From: Mesodorylaimus sp. YZB2_4
Lineage: Eukaryota > Nematoda > Enoplea > Dorylaimida > Dorylaimidae
Length of the DNA stretch: 64,000 bases
Assembly (NCBI GenBank): GCA_030248295.1
Contig: JASANH010000652.1
Coordinates: 186,001 to 250,000, forward strand
Reading direction: 5' to 3'
The notes beneath the pieces are model-generated. The model did not search any database, was not told the origin of the DNA, and saw nothing but the letters and a program-made list of their open reading frames with translations. Shown here piece by piece: positions 49,701-60,997 of the stretch. Both the position numbers and the translations under genes were made by a program. Every line of letters begins with the position of its first letter. Position 1 is the stretch's first letter.

Positions 49701-51850
49701 CCCAGAAATGGTTGCACTGCGCGAATCAGCCACGTTCATATCTTTTTTGAAATCCGTTGCTGGCCCTACTGTAGGGCGAGCCACGGATGACCAGAGGATG
49801 GCTCAAGCCGCAGGAACCAACCCACGCAGTCCTCGGATACCTCTTGGCGACTTTATTAGCCACCACACCACAAGGGCAACATAGACTCACAATTCGGACA
49901 GCAGCCGCACGCGGTGGTCGTGGTGGTGCGCTGGTTAAGGGAACCAGCTTGCCTCTCCTGAGTCAGGGTCTCCATGCGAACATTAAGTGCGAGGTCGAGG
50001 CCGGGCGTACGGTTTGGTTTTCAGGTACGGGTAGAAGACTGGTCTATGTTCCTGGTCTGGACTTCTCTGTGAGCACTCGGGTCCCAGGTCCGTCACGACC
50101 CCTTCGACGGCTTATGCGCGCGGCTGCTCCTTGAATCGAGAGTAAACAAGGCCCTTGTGGTGGGCCAGTAAACTCAGCACGGGCATCCTCTGGTCAGGTC
50201 TAGTTTGCCCTAGGACGAGCCAAGGATTTCAGTTGCATCCATCGGGGCAGGGTTGGCAACACGAGGGGACGATGCAGGAATCATCTCCTCCAAAACTGGA
50301 AGTAGTCAGTGTGGGGACCCCCGAATTGCGGCCTTCTGAGCGCCTGATCCGAAGTCATGGCCCAAGCCTGGTCACAAGGGCCGGCCAGAAAATCGATCAC
50401 TAAGACTCGCTAACCAAACCCCTCAGGCCTGTATGCCGTGCCTCCCCGGGGTGTCCGCAACTGCCCTACACTGGCCTGGCTAGTGATTGAATGCAGTCCT
50501 AAGATGCCACTTCCACTGTCGATGGCGCGGTAGATCAAAGTCAACACCAATCGATCCTTTTCGAGCACAGCACTGAACAACGATGAAATCGAGTTGCTGT
50601 CCAGGAGTCAAATCCTGGACGCTTCTAGCATTTAACAGAAGGGAAATGTCGATCGCATGTAAAAGGCGTGTGTGGTCTGTTGGGAAGGTTATGTATTTGT
50701 CTTGATTCACGGAGCAGCGCATTGGCTTGCCTTCGTCGACCGTTCGATACGAGACGAGGCAGAAACTCAGCGGGCTGATGTCTGTGGCTCCTACGACTAC
50801 GAGCCTGCCTGTCTGCAGTGTTTTTGAGACTCTTCTACCCGATATCATCTTCGCCATGTATGGGCATTCAACCCGTTGCACGCACAGACCCCTTGAGAAT
50901 ATGCTAATCGAAGTCCGTGCCACTCGACAGCTCTGCCGAGGGATGGACAACACGAAGGGTGGCTCCCCAAGAATAAGCTGGACGGGGATCAAGTGGGTGA
51001 ACGCAAGGGGGAGCGGGGAGAGCTCTGATCTCACCCTGGGGCCTGCTCCTACACTCTCCTGATTCTCTCTACTGATCGCGAGCCAACTGCCCCAGCCACA
51101 CTCAACAATTCCAGTCGCCCTCGAGCCGCTTGGATGGCAAGGTTTCTTTTGTGCCATACTTGTAGCATATCGCTAGTAATGTTTTATTGTTTGCCTTTAA
51201 CTCATGATCAGACGCTGCTGCGCGCAGCGGTATTTTGTGCAGTATCAATGCGCCGTTACAGATATTCGTGTTATTAACGAGTAGTTTTGTCCAAACTGTC
51301 GTAGGGATCTACAAAATTCAAAATTCCCGCACATCAAACACGAGCGAAAGTTGTCTGCTAAAAAGCGCGAACGTTCAAAATTTGCGGAGTACAGAGATAG
51401 GAGCGGGACACTATCAAATGCGCTACTGTTCCGTGAATCGGGACCTGGCATTTGTTACGAATTGAAACCTGCATCATTCGCAATCTTCGCCCCTGGTTTA
51501 GTAAGTATATCAAAAATAAAGAGGAATAATTTCGTTTTTTACGTGCACAGAATTTGATGGTAGGCCTAATTGATGCGAATCATTTACGCTCTACGATGAT
51601 GGTCTCTGAAAACACGTCATAGTCCTAGAATTTTCTCGATTTCAATTACTTTCACCAACTTTGATTTTCACACAAAATACCCAACATATAAAGCATACCA
51701 AAAACCCGGAAATCAACCAAACATTCTCAATCTCTTAATTTTTCCAATGTCTCACATTTTAAACGGACTTTACAAACGATTACGAAAGATTTTTCAATTA
51801 ATGTTTCAGAATGATTATTTTGATTCAATTCAACGCAGTATATCTTAATT
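49701..51850. other. Intergenic region with one unexplained long open frame
   Basis: About 2.1 kb with no recognised gene. On the minus strand 50480-51157 stays open for 225 codons without similarity I recognise; it may be degraded transposon sequence or chance. TACTGTAG lies near 49767. Confidence 0.4.
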
Positions 51851-53413
51851 TCAAATACTGACCACCTCCACCATGCGTCGATCACCAAATAAAATCTCCG
51901 CCAAATCTTGCGCAACAGAATCCCATTTGGCCACTTCTTCTTCACCGTTCGTATGCGAGAAGACTTTCAACATTTTTGCTGCCACGAATGCCCAAAATAA
52001 AGCTCCGACACGCGTGTGATTCTCATATAGATTTCTTACTATACTCAAAGAATATTCGAGATCAGTTTTCAGTGTTGCCATGTATAAAACTCGACGAATA
52101 TAATAAGCCAATGGGCTAAGCTCTATTTTGGGTCGATATCCATTGACCTCCTGCAAAAAACTTTTCAATAAATTCACGTCTTCTGCTGCAAGTCCAAAAT
52201 TAAGACGAAGATTCAAAGCATCCATTTGTCTATCGATTTCAATATATCGCGTCAAAATTTCTTTCGGTTCATTTTGATCAGCCTCGCAAAGACGACAATT
52301 ACATTCGAATCCATATTGATGGATAGCTCGACGACGAATGTAAAATGGCGTAAAAAAATCAGTATATTCGATCGATAATTTTTCACCTGGATGAATTGTA
52401 AATTTTGATCGAATAAATAAGAAATCTCCGACAGCGAAACGACTACAATTCGTATCGACGCATGAATGATTCAAAAACGATGGCATTATCCATAAACCAG
52501 CATCCAAAGATTCGTGCGGCATTCTCGATCTCAATTGTAACCATTTTTCGGGAGCGTACGTATTTTGACGAATAATTGCACAAATACGATTGTTTATATG
52601 AATATCATCTAATTGATTCACGTTTTCCAATGAACCCAATTCTTTACCAGCGTATAACTTGAAAAAATCATCGGCCATTTCGGGATTATTTGATAACTTT
52701 TTGAGTACTTTTTCAACGATAAATCCGTACTGATTAGGTAGTACTCGTACAAGGCCACAACTCCCATCCATGACAAATATATCATCCGATGCTGAGAAAT
52801 AAACGAAAGCTTTGCAAGCCATCAATAAAGTACCAGCTTCGATTTTATCTTTAGCCACTAATTCTCGACCTATACCATCGATTTTCTTTATTTCAAATTT
52901 ATTCCACGCATAATATTCGGCGTGATTTTCCAAAATTTTTGATCTTTCTGATTCTTTAATCATGGCCAATAAATCGTAGTCGCCGTTTTCGAACTCGCCA
53001 CGCATTCGCTTTAAATCGTCCATCAGTTCCACGAACGATTTTTCCATTGCGATTTCTTCATATTGAGGAGTGACTTCGTTCAAAAAATTTATAGCTTCTT
53101 CGAAACGATTTAAGATCATTAGTGCTTTGATTTTGCGATGCAATAGCTTGACGTTGGATGGCTGAAATTTCAATCCGGTTTCGGCATCTTTCAACGCTAG
53201 CAATGGTTTTTGAATTTTCAAATAAGCCATGGCACGATTCGAATATAAAACTGGATTTTGAGTGTCGTATTCGATTGCTTGTGAATAGGATTTGATTGCT
53301 TTTTCATAATTTTTTTCATTGAAATATTGATTTCCTTTTAATTTTAGATCGTTGGCCAACTCCGATTTCTCGGTTGCTAGATTATGATCGGCCATTCTGA
53401 AACGACTTTGCAT
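51851..53413 (-). CDS. TPR-SET domain protein, intronless copy 2
   Basis: A single open frame of 520 residues without introns; ATG at 53413, or the in-frame ATG at 53395 (MADHNLATEK), which aligns with the start of copy 1. The layout is the same as copy 1: TPR repeats (GNQYFNEKNYEKAIKSYSQA; NPVLYSNRAMAYLK), SET with IDGIGRELVAKDKIEAGTLL, the catalytic motif SFLNHSCVDTNC, EYTD and a zinc-binding CNCRLC. There is no MYND finger. The second glycine of the SET GxG motif is replaced (GIGREL), so activity is less certain than for copy 1. The repeat insertion of copy 1 is missing. The minus-strand sequence TTTTCATTTTAG ends 3 bases before the first ATG, an acceptor that would leave almost no leader and so suggests trans-splicing. 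Confidence 0.92.
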   Translation of the reverse strand: MQSRFRMADHNLATEKSELANDLKLKGNQYFNEKNYEKAIKSYSQAIEYDTQNPVLYSNRAMAYLKIQKPLLALKDAETGLKFQPSNVKLLHRKIKALMILNRFEEAINFLNEVTPQYEEIAMEKSFVELMDDLKRMRGEFENGDYDLLAMIKESERSKILENHAEYYAWNKFEIKKIDGIGRELVAKDKIEAGTLLMACKAFVYFSASDDIFVMDGSCGLVRVLPNQYGFIVEKVLKKLSNNPEMADDFFKLYAGKELGSLENVNQLDDIHINNRICAIIRQNTYAPEKWLQLRSRMPHESLDAGLWIMPSFLNHSCVDTNCSRFAVGDFLFIRSKFTIHPGEKLSIEYTDFFTPFYIRRRAIHQYGFECNCRLCEADQNEPKEILTRYIEIDRQMDALNLRLNFGLAAEDVNLLKSFLQEVNGYRPKIELSPLAYYIRRVLYMATLKTDLEYSLSIVRNLYENHTRVGALFWAFVAAKMLKVFSHTNGEEEVAKWDSVAQDLAEILFGDRRMVEVVSI

Positions 53414-53653
53414 AACCTAAAATGAAAATTCGTCTTGATAAAAGGCCTACAGTATGTATGAATTATGAAATTAGAAAAATTCGAGTATGGAACATCAAGA
53501 AATTAAAAATCCCTAATCCTACCCATCTAGGTTTGCTTATTAACCTGTACCATTCATTGGCGGCAACAATATTTACATCAAATCCGAGAAATCGACGAAA
53601 AATATATTGGTTTTCATGGCCAGATAGGAAAAGCAAGCAAGCAAGAAAAGGGG

Positions 53654-53700
53654 GCTTCATTTCTGCTTTGGCTGCTGTCTTGCCAAAGCAGAAATGAAGC
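53654..53700. repeat. Perfect 19-base-pair hairpin
   Basis: The arms GCTTCATTTCTGCTTTGGC (53654-53672) and GCCAAAGCAGAAATGAAGC (53682-53700) are perfectly complementary with a 9-base loop. It lies about 240 bases upstream of the second SET gene start, outside any coding frame I support. The stem is perfect, unlike most animal microRNA precursors, and is more like a young foldback or a terminator-like dyad. Confidence 0.9.
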
Positions 53701-54609
53701 TTTTGCTCGCAAACATGACTGTAGGCCTAAATGGCATTAACAGTGCGGTTTTTTGAAAACTGCAGTTAGCCTGACGATTAGTTTTGCATGAAACTAAGGA
53801 CAAAGGTAGGCAACGAATACATTAGGTCATGGATATACAAGTGCCCGCCTCGTCGAAGCAGGTTACTACCTCAGGATTTGACATTTCTTGTAAGATCATA
53901 CCTTTTTCCGTGAAAATTGGCTGAAAATTTGTATTGCTTTTATAAAATGTAATAATGCGATTTAAACGATCAGGTTTTAAGACAATTTTTGTCAAAACTT
54001 GACGGCAAATAAATTGCTTCAGCAACTTTTTCTTTTTATTCTCAAACCTGGTCTGCGCACACACCCGAGCCCGTAACATATTTGGATGCTCAGGTAAGAA
54101 AAAACCGCGAAATTCAATTTTTCTGCATCCTTGAAAAATTTGTCATAGAAATGACCATAAAAGAATGGGAAGCTTATGATCTGACAGATTTTTCTCAAAG
54201 TCAAATTCAGCAGCTCTCTTAGTGCGATAGGGGTTTGATAGAATGCCATCGAAAAGATCTTTTTTGTTCCTCTAGCCCATATCCATAACGTTAAGTCTTA
54301 CAGCCAGAATTACTGCACAAAAAAGACCATTGAAAGATTACAGCAACCCCCTCCTCCATCTCCAGCCAGAGAAATGCCAGTGCAGGCTTTTACATTTCAG
54401 AATGACTCGTGGTCAGTACAGTCACATAGACGAGCACTTAATCAAAAATTGGATCACATCATAGACTCGAGCAGTTTCAGCAACCATCAGTTCTGTCTCC
54501 TTAAAGAAAAGAAACTTAGCATCCATACAGGTAATTGACTGGGCTGGCCAGCACCCCAACACTCGAACATGAAAAAGTTTGGAAGAAGCCTATTTAAAGC
54601 ATATCTAGT
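53701..54609. other. Intergenic region, no gene seen
   Basis: AT-rich sequence with short open frames on the minus strand (for example 53822-54079) lacking domain features. Nothing else is recognised. Confidence 0.45.
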
Positions 54610-54722
54610 GCAATATCGACCGATATCTGATCGATTATGTCGATATCAAGTTCTGTATAGGTCGATATCTGATCGATTAGATCGATATCGAGTTCCGTAT
54701 CGATCGGTATCGGATCGAGTAA
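54610..54722 (+). repeat. 42-base tandem repeat, about 2.3 units
   Basis: 54622-54663 and 54664-54705 are copies of one 42-base unit beginning GATATCTGATCGATTA, with a partial third unit following. The unit is built from GATATC/CGATCGAT-like palindromic words. Confidence 0.85.
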
Positions 54723-55699
54723 CGGGTTGAAATATATATTTCTGTGAATCCTCACTTATCCCCCTCTCGCTAATACCCCACTCCTGGTCAGACCCCTTTG
54801 AAATCCTATAGCCCTCGTGGTAAGAGGTCAGGGTTTACAGTATGTTTTATGTCCCCGTTCGAGGGTGAAGTTTAAAGTAAATAAAATTATTTCCCCGGCC
54901 GGGAGTTGACCCCGCCTATAGCAGCGACACCAAAGTGTGGGAGACGTCAAACCTTTTCACGAGCAGGACTGGGAAAATACCTAGAGTGCAGTATGTGTCA
55001 TTCACGGTAATTGGACATGGCAGGAACAGGGGGTCGACTCATCGCCACTGGTTTCTAAAAAGACGACGAGGGTAGTTTGATGGATCGATAATTTCGAAAT
55101 CTTAAAGTTTGGTGTCACCATATGAGCTTACCTCGTAAATGGGCTGTGTCGGGTTGTATCCTCCAGTTCGATTCTTCCCAGCTGCTGCCAACTCCTTCTC
55201 CATTGCTTCCCGTTGTGACTTCTAAAAGGCCGTATTTTAGTCATTGCTTCATACATTTCAAAATTTTGAATTCCCGCGCTGTCTTATCTTCTTATAACAT
55301 TCTGCAATCGGGACGACGGCACAAGCTAGAGTGTGCGCGGGATAAGTAACTAATATTGATTGAGCGCAACACTTGCAGTGGCATTGCAGACTTCATTGCA
55401 AGAAAAGTTGACTCAGGAGCCGATATTGATTTGATCGCATAATTATGGATTTTTTTAGACATTCATGAACGAACAATCAAAACGCAACTATTAAATGACC
55501 AAATGTAGTGGACCCATTGGACTTTTTTTTGGAAAACAATGCGAAACTTTGAATTCTCAAGAAAGAACAGAGACTTTGCGTCCTGATCGTGAGACCAGGT
55601 TTTTTTTCAATCTGCTGTACAAAAGTGCCGTTCAATTTCTTTGCAGGCAGTATACAGAGAATTAGTGTAGCCATAACAGATGCGAAAAAACGGGCATAA
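54723..55699. other. Intergenic region, no gene seen
   Basis: About 1 kb with no supported exon. A minus-strand frame at 55477-55707 could be a 3' exon of the next gene, because that gene has a possible donor (GTAAGC) near 55763, but this is unproven. Confidence 0.4.
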
Positions 55700-56731
55700 T
55701 TAGTCAATTGCGCATGATTCTAAAATTTTGAAAATCTTCGAAAATGAATATTTGTAGCTTACCGTTAAACCTGTAACCCTGTCCTGGGCTAGCTGATTGG
55801 GGAAGTCTTCATCGACTGGTTGTTCTCCATGATCGAAAAAATGCATTCTTTTTTTAAAATCTCGAGCTCGACGTGGTACATTTTTTCTTTCTTCTTCCAA
55901 CCAGAATTTGCTTCGAAAAAAATTCTTCTGTCCAGTAATATACGGCCTCTTATCGTCGAAAATGAATTCATCGATGAAAATTCGAGCGCACGATTCGCAG
56001 AAGTATTTGCCATTTTTAGTATACGATAAGCTCACGTATTCATTGCTGGGATCGCTGTAACTTACGACTTCTGTGAAACAGAACTTTTCGAGCTGGCGTA
56101 ATTTCTCTTCATGCGTTGGCGGTGGACGTGGAGGACGTGGACGACGAATCGACTTGATTGTCTGGTGGAATTTCCACAAACATTCGTCAATATATTCTTT
56201 CTCGAAATCTGGATCGACGGGTTTTTCACCATGATCGAACAAATGTAATCGTTTGTGGAAATCTGGTGCTCGACGTGGAACTGAAAATTTTTCTTCTTGC
56301 CACTTGGGGGTGTCGTAATAGTTAGGTATAGTATTATTTGGCCCCATGCTAAGTTCTAAGTAACGTCGAGCACATGGCTCGCAAAAATAGCGATTCCAAA
56401 CCACGCCCACGTGAATTCCATCGTCGTGATCAATGCCGCCGCGTAGTGGACCCTCCATGACGTAGCTCACGGAACGATCAGAGTACGATCTTCTCCGAGG
56501 GCGAGATCTTTTCTTTGAATAACGTTTCCTTTTGCGATAGGGTCGTCGCTGATTGATCTCATATTTCTCGTTTTTCTCGTGTTTGGTCTCGTTTTTCTTT
56601 TGACTCTCGTTTGAACTACAGCATTGGATAAGAATGTGAACCATCGACAGGATTATCATCGACGAGATTAGCACAGAGACGAGCAGGATGGACGCCGATG
56701 TATCGACTGCATTGATCCTGATCGGTGCCAT
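55700..56731 (-). CDS. Membrane protein with duplicated CxxC module, unknown function
   Basis: An open frame without a needed intron, 343 residues from the first ATG (56731); the frame is open somewhat further upstream. One membrane helix (ASILLVSVLISSMIILSMVH) is followed by a very basic segment (RRPYRKRKRYSKKRSRPRRR). The remaining residues hold two copies of one module. Copy 1 has RYFCEPCARRYLELSM, then VPRRAPDFHKRLHLFDHGEK and PVDPDF. Copy 2 has KYFCESCARIFIDEF, then VPRRARDFKKRMHFFDHGEQ and PVDEDF. A Pro-rich linker (RRPRPPRPPPTHEEK) joins them. Each module carries a CxxC pair, which could bind zinc or be redox active. The frame after PNQLAQDRVTGLT may be intron, since GTAAGC follows. 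I do not recognise the family. Confidence 0.72.
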   Translation of the reverse strand: MAPIRINAVDTSASILLVSVLISSMIILSMVHILIQCCSSNESQKKNETKHEKNEKYEINQRRPYRKRKRYSKKRSRPRRRSYSDRSVSYVMEGPLRGGIDHDDGIHVGVVWNRYFCEPCARRYLELSMGPNNTIPNYYDTPKWQEEKFSVPRRAPDFHKRLHLFDHGEKPVDPDFEKEYIDECLWKFHQTIKSIRRPRPPRPPPTHEEKLRQLEKFCFTEVVSYSDPSNEYVSLSYTKNGKYFCESCARIFIDEFIFDDKRPYITGQKNFFRSKFWLEEERKNVPRRARDFKKRMHFFDHGEQPVDEDFPNQLAQDRVTGLTVSYKYSFSKIFKILESCAID

Positions 56732-58415
56732 GTGAGACGCCACTGACTGAATCGTGGGCGGTCGCGTGGAAGGGACGACAGAGTGCAACTGAGGCAGTGG
56801 TGTTTGTGAGTTTATGGGCGCCTACTTTACATTTCCACATTTACTTGGTTTGGAGAACGTCCAGCTTCTGCTTCATTCTAGATACTGTGCAGTTCGTTTG
56901 CGAGGACTGTGCATCTGCGTTTTGCGTAGAGGAATCAGCATTCGCATAGCAGTAGAGCGTGCCTGTATGCATATCATGGACAGTATTTACCGTCACAAAT
57001 GGGGTGCATCCTGCTATCATTGCACCCGTATACTGTAAGCGGATGCGATGCTCACGATCAGCATGTCACTGAAACTTGGCTGCCACCACTGGGTTACTAC
57101 TCACTCGTTTATGCAGGAAAGTTGAATGAAAAATACAGCAGAAATGACCTGTATGAGGAGCAAGGAACACATTCGTCACACTCACATGCGGGTGAGTGGA
57201 TACGTTCGGCTGGTTGTGTCCTGGCCGAATGGATTTACTCACTGACTGTTCGTCCCACCTGGCGGATTTCTGGGGAAACTTGACGAATACCGCTTGACCG
57301 ACTAATGCAATAAACGTATCATGCTGATAAACAGACAAACCGAAAAAACCAGACAAAGCTCGCCAGTTTCTGTCATTTTTCTATGTCTAGTCAAAACAGC
57401 GAGTCTAACCAATTTTGGCCGCGGCAAATTTCATGCTTATTGTATACATGGATACTAATTTACTCAAACGCAATAAATCTGGGCTGCCTGGGCATCATTA
57501 CTTACACAAAAAGAACAAATCGTCCATAAGGCTGATGGAAGTCAAGTTACTTCGGTTGTATCGTTAGCACAGGCTATGTTTAATCGGTGCGCGTGCTAAG
57601 TATAGGCTCGTTGCGCGGGTCACCAGAACAATAGTGCGTGCCCAAGTAGCACAGTCCCTCTCACAAGGGAGCTGTTCACATGTGATCCAGCCTCAGACAG
57701 GGAGCTGTCCCAGACAATCGGGGCCAGCAGCCAGGACACGGAGGCGCATGATTGTGCTCCGTCTGTTCCGAACTAGAGAAAGGCGTGACAGGAGTCCAAG
57801 AAGAAGACTTGAAGAATCATCCCCCCTCCCCACACGAGCTTACAGTTAGCCTGTAGGTGTTGTATTTGTAATGCAGTCCTGTAGGATTGGCAGCGGATAG
57901 TCGGGGAAGTAGGGAGAAATCTGGCGGGACGAACGGTTGGTGCGAATTCTCTCCTGAAATCGGCACCTGCAAGCATTTCTTGACAGTTCTTTTACAATGT
58001 ACAGTACCCAGTATTCTATAGCAGATCGAAGCAGTTTCAGATTACAGCCATCCCGCATCACGGGTGGACCACTCTTACCACATGACACTTACGATCATAC
58101 ACAAAAATCCGGCACTAAGGGCAGCAGGAGCAGGACTGACCCTCTCGTTTTCGGTCTGATTTTTGCCTTTATTTTTGATTCGGCTCAAAATCGCTTAATT
58201 TTTTTGCACACCCGACGTTTGGGTCAGAAATTCCTGTTTCTAGCGAGTTCTAATCTTCTGAGGATAGAAATTCTCCCACTGTCGCTAGCGCCGGTTGACA
58301 AAGAAAAACCACTCTCTTGATCCATGATGTAAAATAAAGTTTCAGAAATGACTCCGAGCGAAACAGTTAAAAAAACTGAATGAATGAGTCAGATCATTCA
58401 TGCACACCCTTACTC
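56732..58415. other. Intergenic region, no gene seen
   Basis: About 1.7 kb with only unsupported short open frames. TACTGTAA near 57027 and TACAGTA near 57999 add to the recurrent heptamer. Nothing else is recognised. Confidence 0.45.
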
Positions 58416-60087
58416 CTACACTGAGGTCGCCTCACTGGTTCCTTCGTTTTGTGAGCGATCTCTTGCATCAGTGGACCGTCGAAGGAAAATTCTGATTAGC
58501 CACGTTGGTTGCTGTAAATGACATAAGCGATAGCATAGTGTAGCACTGTGCAATAGATAGATGACAGACGGTGCGGAAAGGCTGACTGTGCAGGCTACTT
58601 GCAGGGGTCCGAGTCCAGCCTGGCTTGGAAATTGCACAGTGTGCCTCTGTAATAAACAATAGACCCAATAGATCAGATTGAGTAGAGCCAGAGGAATTAA
58701 GTGCAGGCGTAATTTCGATTCCCATCCTGGTTAATCTAATTTGAGTAAATTTTGCAAGCATGAGCAATAAGCCAAGAAGGAATATTGCATCCAAGTTTGG
58801 CCAATCATGACAATCTTTAGGCAAATATATCCGATCAAGGGGTCTTGAATAAGTGCCCCTGGAGTGATCAGTGGCCTGATTTCGAGTAATCACTGAAACG
58901 AATTGGAACTGAACACCACAGCGCACCAAAACAGTTCACCCAGGTCCCAAGATTGGGCAATGGAAAGATGCCATTTGGCAATCAGATGTGGTTGTATGGT
59001 GTAATGTAAAAGACAAGAGTACAGGAGCCAGAGACTAAAAAATAATGTGTGACTTACATTGAACGCGTGCGGATCACGTGTCCATGGCGATCTTGTGACA
59101 TTGGTCGAAACTGTCCAGCCACATATGGACAGGCAAACCAAGCTGAGTGTAAAGACTATCCAGTCGAGCCTGGTCATGTTGTGCATGCCACTGAGGTTTG
59201 TCGACTGGTCTCGACCATCCGCCTTGTGGTTTTGTCCTCGCCTGCGACTGCTAGTAGGTACAGGACAGCCTGGGTGGTCACCAGGATAGAGAAATGTTCG
59301 ATGGTTTCGCACCATGAGTAGGTCACCAACGGCACCCAGTGTGCAGTAGTTACACTCCAGTTGGTCGATCTAGGCTGACTGTCAGGGTGTGGTGCCACGC
59401 AATATAAGCACATGGCCTTCTTGACTTGTTCGAGGTTGATGTGAAAGAACAAACACCAGTGCGCCATTTGCACGGAACGATCGAAGAAGGAGATGGTGGT
59501 GTCCAATGTGTACAGGATGAAGGCCAGATTGCAGAACAGAAAAGAGCATATGCAGAGTAGATCCAACTTGTCCATCCATGCAGCATGGCCAGTACTGATG
59601 AACCAGATGAGGGCCATCGATGTGCTGAGGAATGACGCAGCGAGAAGGAGAGTGTTGGAAATTAATGCTTGGTCCAAAATGGAATGATCGCCTTTGATTA
59701 ATGTGGCTCCATTCAAAAAACTTTTTCAAAGTTTGGTCAATATAATTAATGACCCAAGAACCAATGTAGTGGTGACCCAAAGTTGGGGGGTGTAGGATGG
59801 AGAGTCGAGTGAATAGCACGAATGATTGTCAATAGCAAATATGGTGCGGAAGCGAAGAGGAGAGTAACCACAATCAAGCCACACTTGCGAAAAGATGCAA
59901 ATAGGGCAACCATCTTTTTCACTTTAGCAAAGTTAGTAGGAGGCGAGTAGTAGATATCCAATAACACCAACCACCACAGCTGACGTCTCGAGCCCGGCCG
60001 GGTCCAAATGATCTCCTGTCCGAGAGTGTGGGCCCTGAAAAACCGTGCCGAGCAAAATGTTATCTTTGAAATCCAGTATACAGACAA
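58416..60087 (-). CDS. Multi-pass membrane protein locus, exon structure unresolved (possible pseudogene)
   Basis: Several overlapping minus-strand frames encode hydrophobic helices in a row. 59746-60087 has FRKCGLIVVTLLFASAPYLL, patterned like a receptor TM6. 59174-59716 has three helices (LLLAASFLSTSMALIWFIS; LCICSFLFCNLAFILY; FSILVTTQAVLYLLAVAG). 58890-59200 has LDWIVFTLSLVCLSICGW and TLFFSLWLLYSCLLHY. 58468-58800 has a further helix. The frames change without clear GT-AG borders in places, one change falling near a C run at 59790, so either introns are missed or the gene carries frameshifts. A seven-helix chemoreceptor or another multi-pass protein is possible. Span and ends are approximate. 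Confidence 0.35.
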
Positions 60088-60997
60088 TATGGTCAGACTA
60101 CGAACTTTTTGAACTCACCTCGTAATACGCTAATCTATATCCAGTCCACCAACCAATGCCAATCCGATATAAAGCGAGGATTTAAACTTACAGTAGAGGG
60201 CTGACCCGAGGTAGGGTATGTCTAGCTAAACGCACTATGCTGGCCATGGTTCTACATTTCTCTTCTTCGGGTTGCTATCCAGTCCTTTATCAGGTTGGGT
60301 GCAGACTAGGATATTCCACCCAAATCTAGGAACTCAAAACCCAAGATCATCATGGGACAAGTTTTCAAGGAAACAGATTTTCAAACAGGTCAGACATCAA
60401 CTAATTTTGGTGCTGCTAGTCCATTGGGGGCGGATCTTCAAAAGTTAGGGTTTTAGTGATCAAAATCGAACCCAGCACATCTGATCATGAGAGAATCCTA
60501 CGATTCACACAACTTTCTGGCAGACTGTGATACCCCTCCCAACTACGGCGGTTCAAACTGGTGGAGACGACCCCAGATTATGAGATGGGGGTTACAAGAC
60601 CCTGAAATCCTCAAATCTTTGCAAAGAGATTTGAGGATCTCTTTGCTAACACTTCACTGTACGGTAGATTCCTACGAGTAAGGAGACCTGTGCATTTGGA
60701 AATGCTGCTTGTGAATGATTTTAACTAACGTAATAGCTAGTCATGATCTCATCATGGACGGACTGGCGGGCGCCTGACTGCTGTTTGCATTTCGCAACGT
60801 ATTCCATACCATGTGTTCAAGTCAGCCCACGCCAGTTTGATAGCAGAGGTTGATAAGAGAAAAATATAAACATTGCACATAGGCGGTAATGTGTCGAGGG
60901 CGCTACTTATGCTACATTAGATTATAGCAATGTAAAACATGACGTACTGAAAACACTTGCGAATAGGCAATTCATCGAGCGACTGTCAAATTAGGCC
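60088..60997. other. Intergenic region with overlapping alternative hairpins
   Basis: No gene is seen. At 60609-60646 two mutually exclusive stems share the segment GCAAAGAGAT. TACAGTA lies near 60191. Confidence 0.45.
60609..60646. repeat. Two mutually exclusive inverted repeats
   Basis: CCTCAAATCT (60609-60618) pairs with AGATTTGAGG (60627-60636). GCAAAGAGAT (60621-60630) pairs with ATCTCTTTGC (60637-60646). The stems overlap, so only one can form at a time. No coding frame is supported here. Confidence 0.8.
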
